Origin: Flagellimonas sp. HMM57
Lineage (GTDB): Bacteria; Bacteroidota; Bacteroidia; Flavobacteriales; Flavobacteriaceae
Reading direction: 5' to 3'
Assembly (NCBI RefSeq): GCF_021390175.1
Contig: NZ_CP090004.1
Coordinates: forward strand, 4,095,451-4,159,450
Length of the DNA stretch: 64,000 nucleotides
The notes beneath the pieces were generated by a model. It searched no databases. It was not told where the DNA came from and saw nothing but the letters and a program-made list of their open reading frames with translations. The position numbers were made by a program, and so were the translations under genes. Positions 62,607 to 64,000 of this stretch are shown one piece after another. Position 1 is the stretch's first letter. Each line of letters begins with the position of its first letter.

Positions 62607-63791
62607 ATGAGAAGAAAAATAGTGCTGACCATTGTGTTTTCCCTCTTTATTTTGATGCTATTTTTATGGATAGTCAATCCACAGATTTTCAGAATCATCA
62701 GATTTCAAAAACCTGGGGTAAAAACCTACGAATACTTTCCAGTGAGGGAAATGGAAAAAAGCTCACACCCATTTATTTTTCCAGAAAAAAAAGTCCCACA
62801 AAACCAGCTCGATACATTGCTTGTAGAAAACGGCGCAGGGAAAAGGGTATCATTCTCAGAATACTTCAAATCTGGTGAATTACTGGCCTTTCTTGTCATT
62901 AGAAATGACACACTTATCTATGAAAAATACGGTAGTGACTACGATCGTGGCACTATATCAAACACATTTTCAATTGGAAAATCAATGATTTCCCTTTTGA
63001 CCGGAAAAGCAATAGAGCTGGGTTATATAGATGGTACTAAACAACACATCAATGATTTTATAACTCCTTTTAAAAACAATCCAGACCTCCAAAAATTACG
63101 TATAGAAGATCTGTTGAACATGAAATCGGGATTGAAATTCGAGCGTGCTGGTAATGGGCTTATTTCAGACCTATTCTGCGATGAGGCGCGGTTTTTTTAT
63201 ACGAGTACTCTTAAAAAGGATTTGTTGCATGTAAGGTCGAATACCTTACCCGGAAAGAGATGGAAATACAGCAATCTGGACCCCTTAATTTTAACATGGG
63301 CCATTGAGAATGCTACCGGTAAGTATGTTTCCGATTTCTTTCAACAGGAAATATGGAATCCTATTGGAGCAGAATACAAAGCAAGTTGGGGTATAGACCA
63401 AATAGGAGGACTTGAAAACTCACCAAGTAGTTTTCAATGTACAGCCATAGATTTGGCCAAGGTAGGGCGTCTTTTATTAAAAAAAGGAGTTCGAGACTCA
63501 ACCCAGATTATCTCTTCAGATTGGATTGCCCAAAGTATTGCCATTGATCAGGGAAATAGGGCCAACACCTCCAAAGGAAAACAAAGGGCAACACATCAAT
63601 ATTATTGGTGGTTGCCGCAGGAAAATTTTGAAGGGGATTTTTCCGCTGAAGGCTTACGAGGACAGCGCCTCTATATAAACCCCATTCAGAACATCATCAT
63701 TGTTCAATTCGCCAATCGCGGATTTGGGGGATATCCTTATAGAGCAATATCAAACCACTTGACCAGCAAAACCACGATATTGGCACATTAA
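62607..63791 (+). CDS. Membrane-anchored serine hydrolase (class C beta-lactamase / 6-aminohexanoate-dimer hydrolase-like)
   Basis: The 394-residue protein has one N-terminal transmembrane helix (IVLTIVFSLFILMLFLWIV), then the catalytic domain with FSIGKSM (SxxK), KYSNLDP (YxN) and a C-terminal GLRGQRLYINP block in the place of the KTG/HTG triad. This combination is that of the serine beta-lactamase-like family, including nylon-oligomer hydrolases and other esterases or amidases. It should act in the periplasm. The start at 62607 is chosen because the upstream part of the frame overlaps the barrel gene and would place hydrophilic residues ahead of the anchor. Confidence 0.83.
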   Translation: MRRKIVLTIVFSLFILMLFLWIVNPQIFRIIRFQKPGVKTYEYFPVREMEKSSHPFIFPEKKVPQNQLDTLLVENGAGKRVSFSEYFKSGELLAFLVIRNDTLIYEKYGSDYDRGTISNTFSIGKSMISLLTGKAIELGYIDGTKQHINDFITPFKNNPDLQKLRIEDLLNMKSGLKFERAGNGLISDLFCDEARFFYTSTLKKDLLHVRSNTLPGKRWKYSNLDPLILTWAIENATGKYVSDFFQQEIWNPIGAEYKASWGIDQIGGLENSPSSFQCTAIDLAKVGRLLLKKGVRDSTQIISSDWIAQSIAIDQGNRANTSKGKQRATHQYYWWLPQENFEGDFSAEGLRGQRLYINPIQNIIIVQFANRGFGGYPYRAISNHLTSKTTILAH

Positions 63792-64000
63792 GAAATAATT
63801 GGCCGTTAGAAGTAATTTTAATCAACATCACAAATGAAATTGAAACCAATCCCTTTTCTAACAATTTCAATCAGTATCAATGTCTATAAAGAAGTAGAAA
63901 AGTGTCCCAAAAAAATCAAGAAATCAAAATAAGTCTTGAGGAAACCCTTGTTTTAAAACATGCTATAAAATCAATCACAATGTAAGGACGGACGCTGGAC
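63792..64000. other. Downstream flank at the window end
   Basis: A 209-bp AT-rich tail without an open frame of note. TGAAATTG (63834-63841) and CAATTTCA (63863-63870) form an 8-bp inverted repeat without a T-tract. No partial gene is recognised at the edge. Confidence 0.25.

Noticed and set aside
1..64000. CRISPR arrays, rRNA operons, prophage or replication-origin signals
   Set aside because: No regularly spaced repeats, rRNA-like sequence, phage structural genes or dnaA-box clusters were seen.

Overview
The window comes from an AT-rich member of the Bacteroidota, most likely a marine Flavobacteriaceae. The evidence is two SusC/SusD pairs, a FecI/FecR-controlled TonB transporter, many Sec lipoproteins with short CxxDD/E-type N-termini, AraC regulators of flavobacterial type, a class I methyltransferase with THUMP-like tail, scarce Shine-Dalgarno sequences, and a TAnnTTTG-type -7 box upstream of the only tRNA. 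No taxonomic search could be run, so the genus is left open.

Layout. 0-6.2 kb: housekeeping and transport genes (methyltransferase; a coupled D,D-dipeptidase / lipoprotein hydrolase / deoxyribonucleotidase operon; an alanine/glycine:cation symporter; an unknown membrane protein). 6.5-11.6 kb: a small exported protein and, behind a shared bidirectional terminator, a SusC/SusD pair. 12-14.4 kb: two AraC-family regulators around tRNA-Arg(TCT). 14.7-21.6 kb: galM, an ArsN2-like acetyltransferase, an M20 peptidase plus aspartate ammonia-lyase operon, and a metallophosphoesterase plus secreted alpha/beta-hydrolase operon. 21.7-33.3 kb: a complete FecI-FecR-SusC(STN)-SusD locus whose accessory genes are two lipoproteins sharing a C-terminal domain (one with IPT/TIG repeats) and a Calx-beta/hydrolase lipoprotein paralogous to the neighbouring hydrolase. 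33.8-35.7 kb: orphan receiver protein and small membrane proteins.

36-61.5 kb is the most unusual region. It starts with a 7TM membrane regulator carrying a LuxR-like HTH and a lipoprotein with an apparent aerolysin-like pore-forming domain. A type II secretion-like apparatus follows, split into two arms: F, two minor pseudopilins, K-like, C-like and two lipoproteins on the minus strand (39.8-44.8 kb), and G, prepilin peptidase, E, D, L-like and M-like on the plus strand (55.2-61.5 kb). Between the arms lies a two-gene RHS/YD-repeat system (46.2-54.6 kb) whose second protein ends in an HExxH M91-like metallopeptidase tip, followed by a possible immunity lipoprotein. Both RHS proteins have Sec signal peptides. 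An IS1-family element, an inverted pair of REP-like hairpins and coding debris sit at the junction (45.0-46.2 kb). All four pilin-like proteins carry Ala rather than Gly before the predicted cleavage site. My working inference is that this is a dedicated Bacteroidota T2SS-like system genetically associated with RHS cargo; genetic linkage is visible, secretion is not.

61.5-64 kb: a frameshifted AraC remnant, a small outer-membrane beta-barrel protein and a membrane-anchored beta-lactamase-family serine hydrolase.
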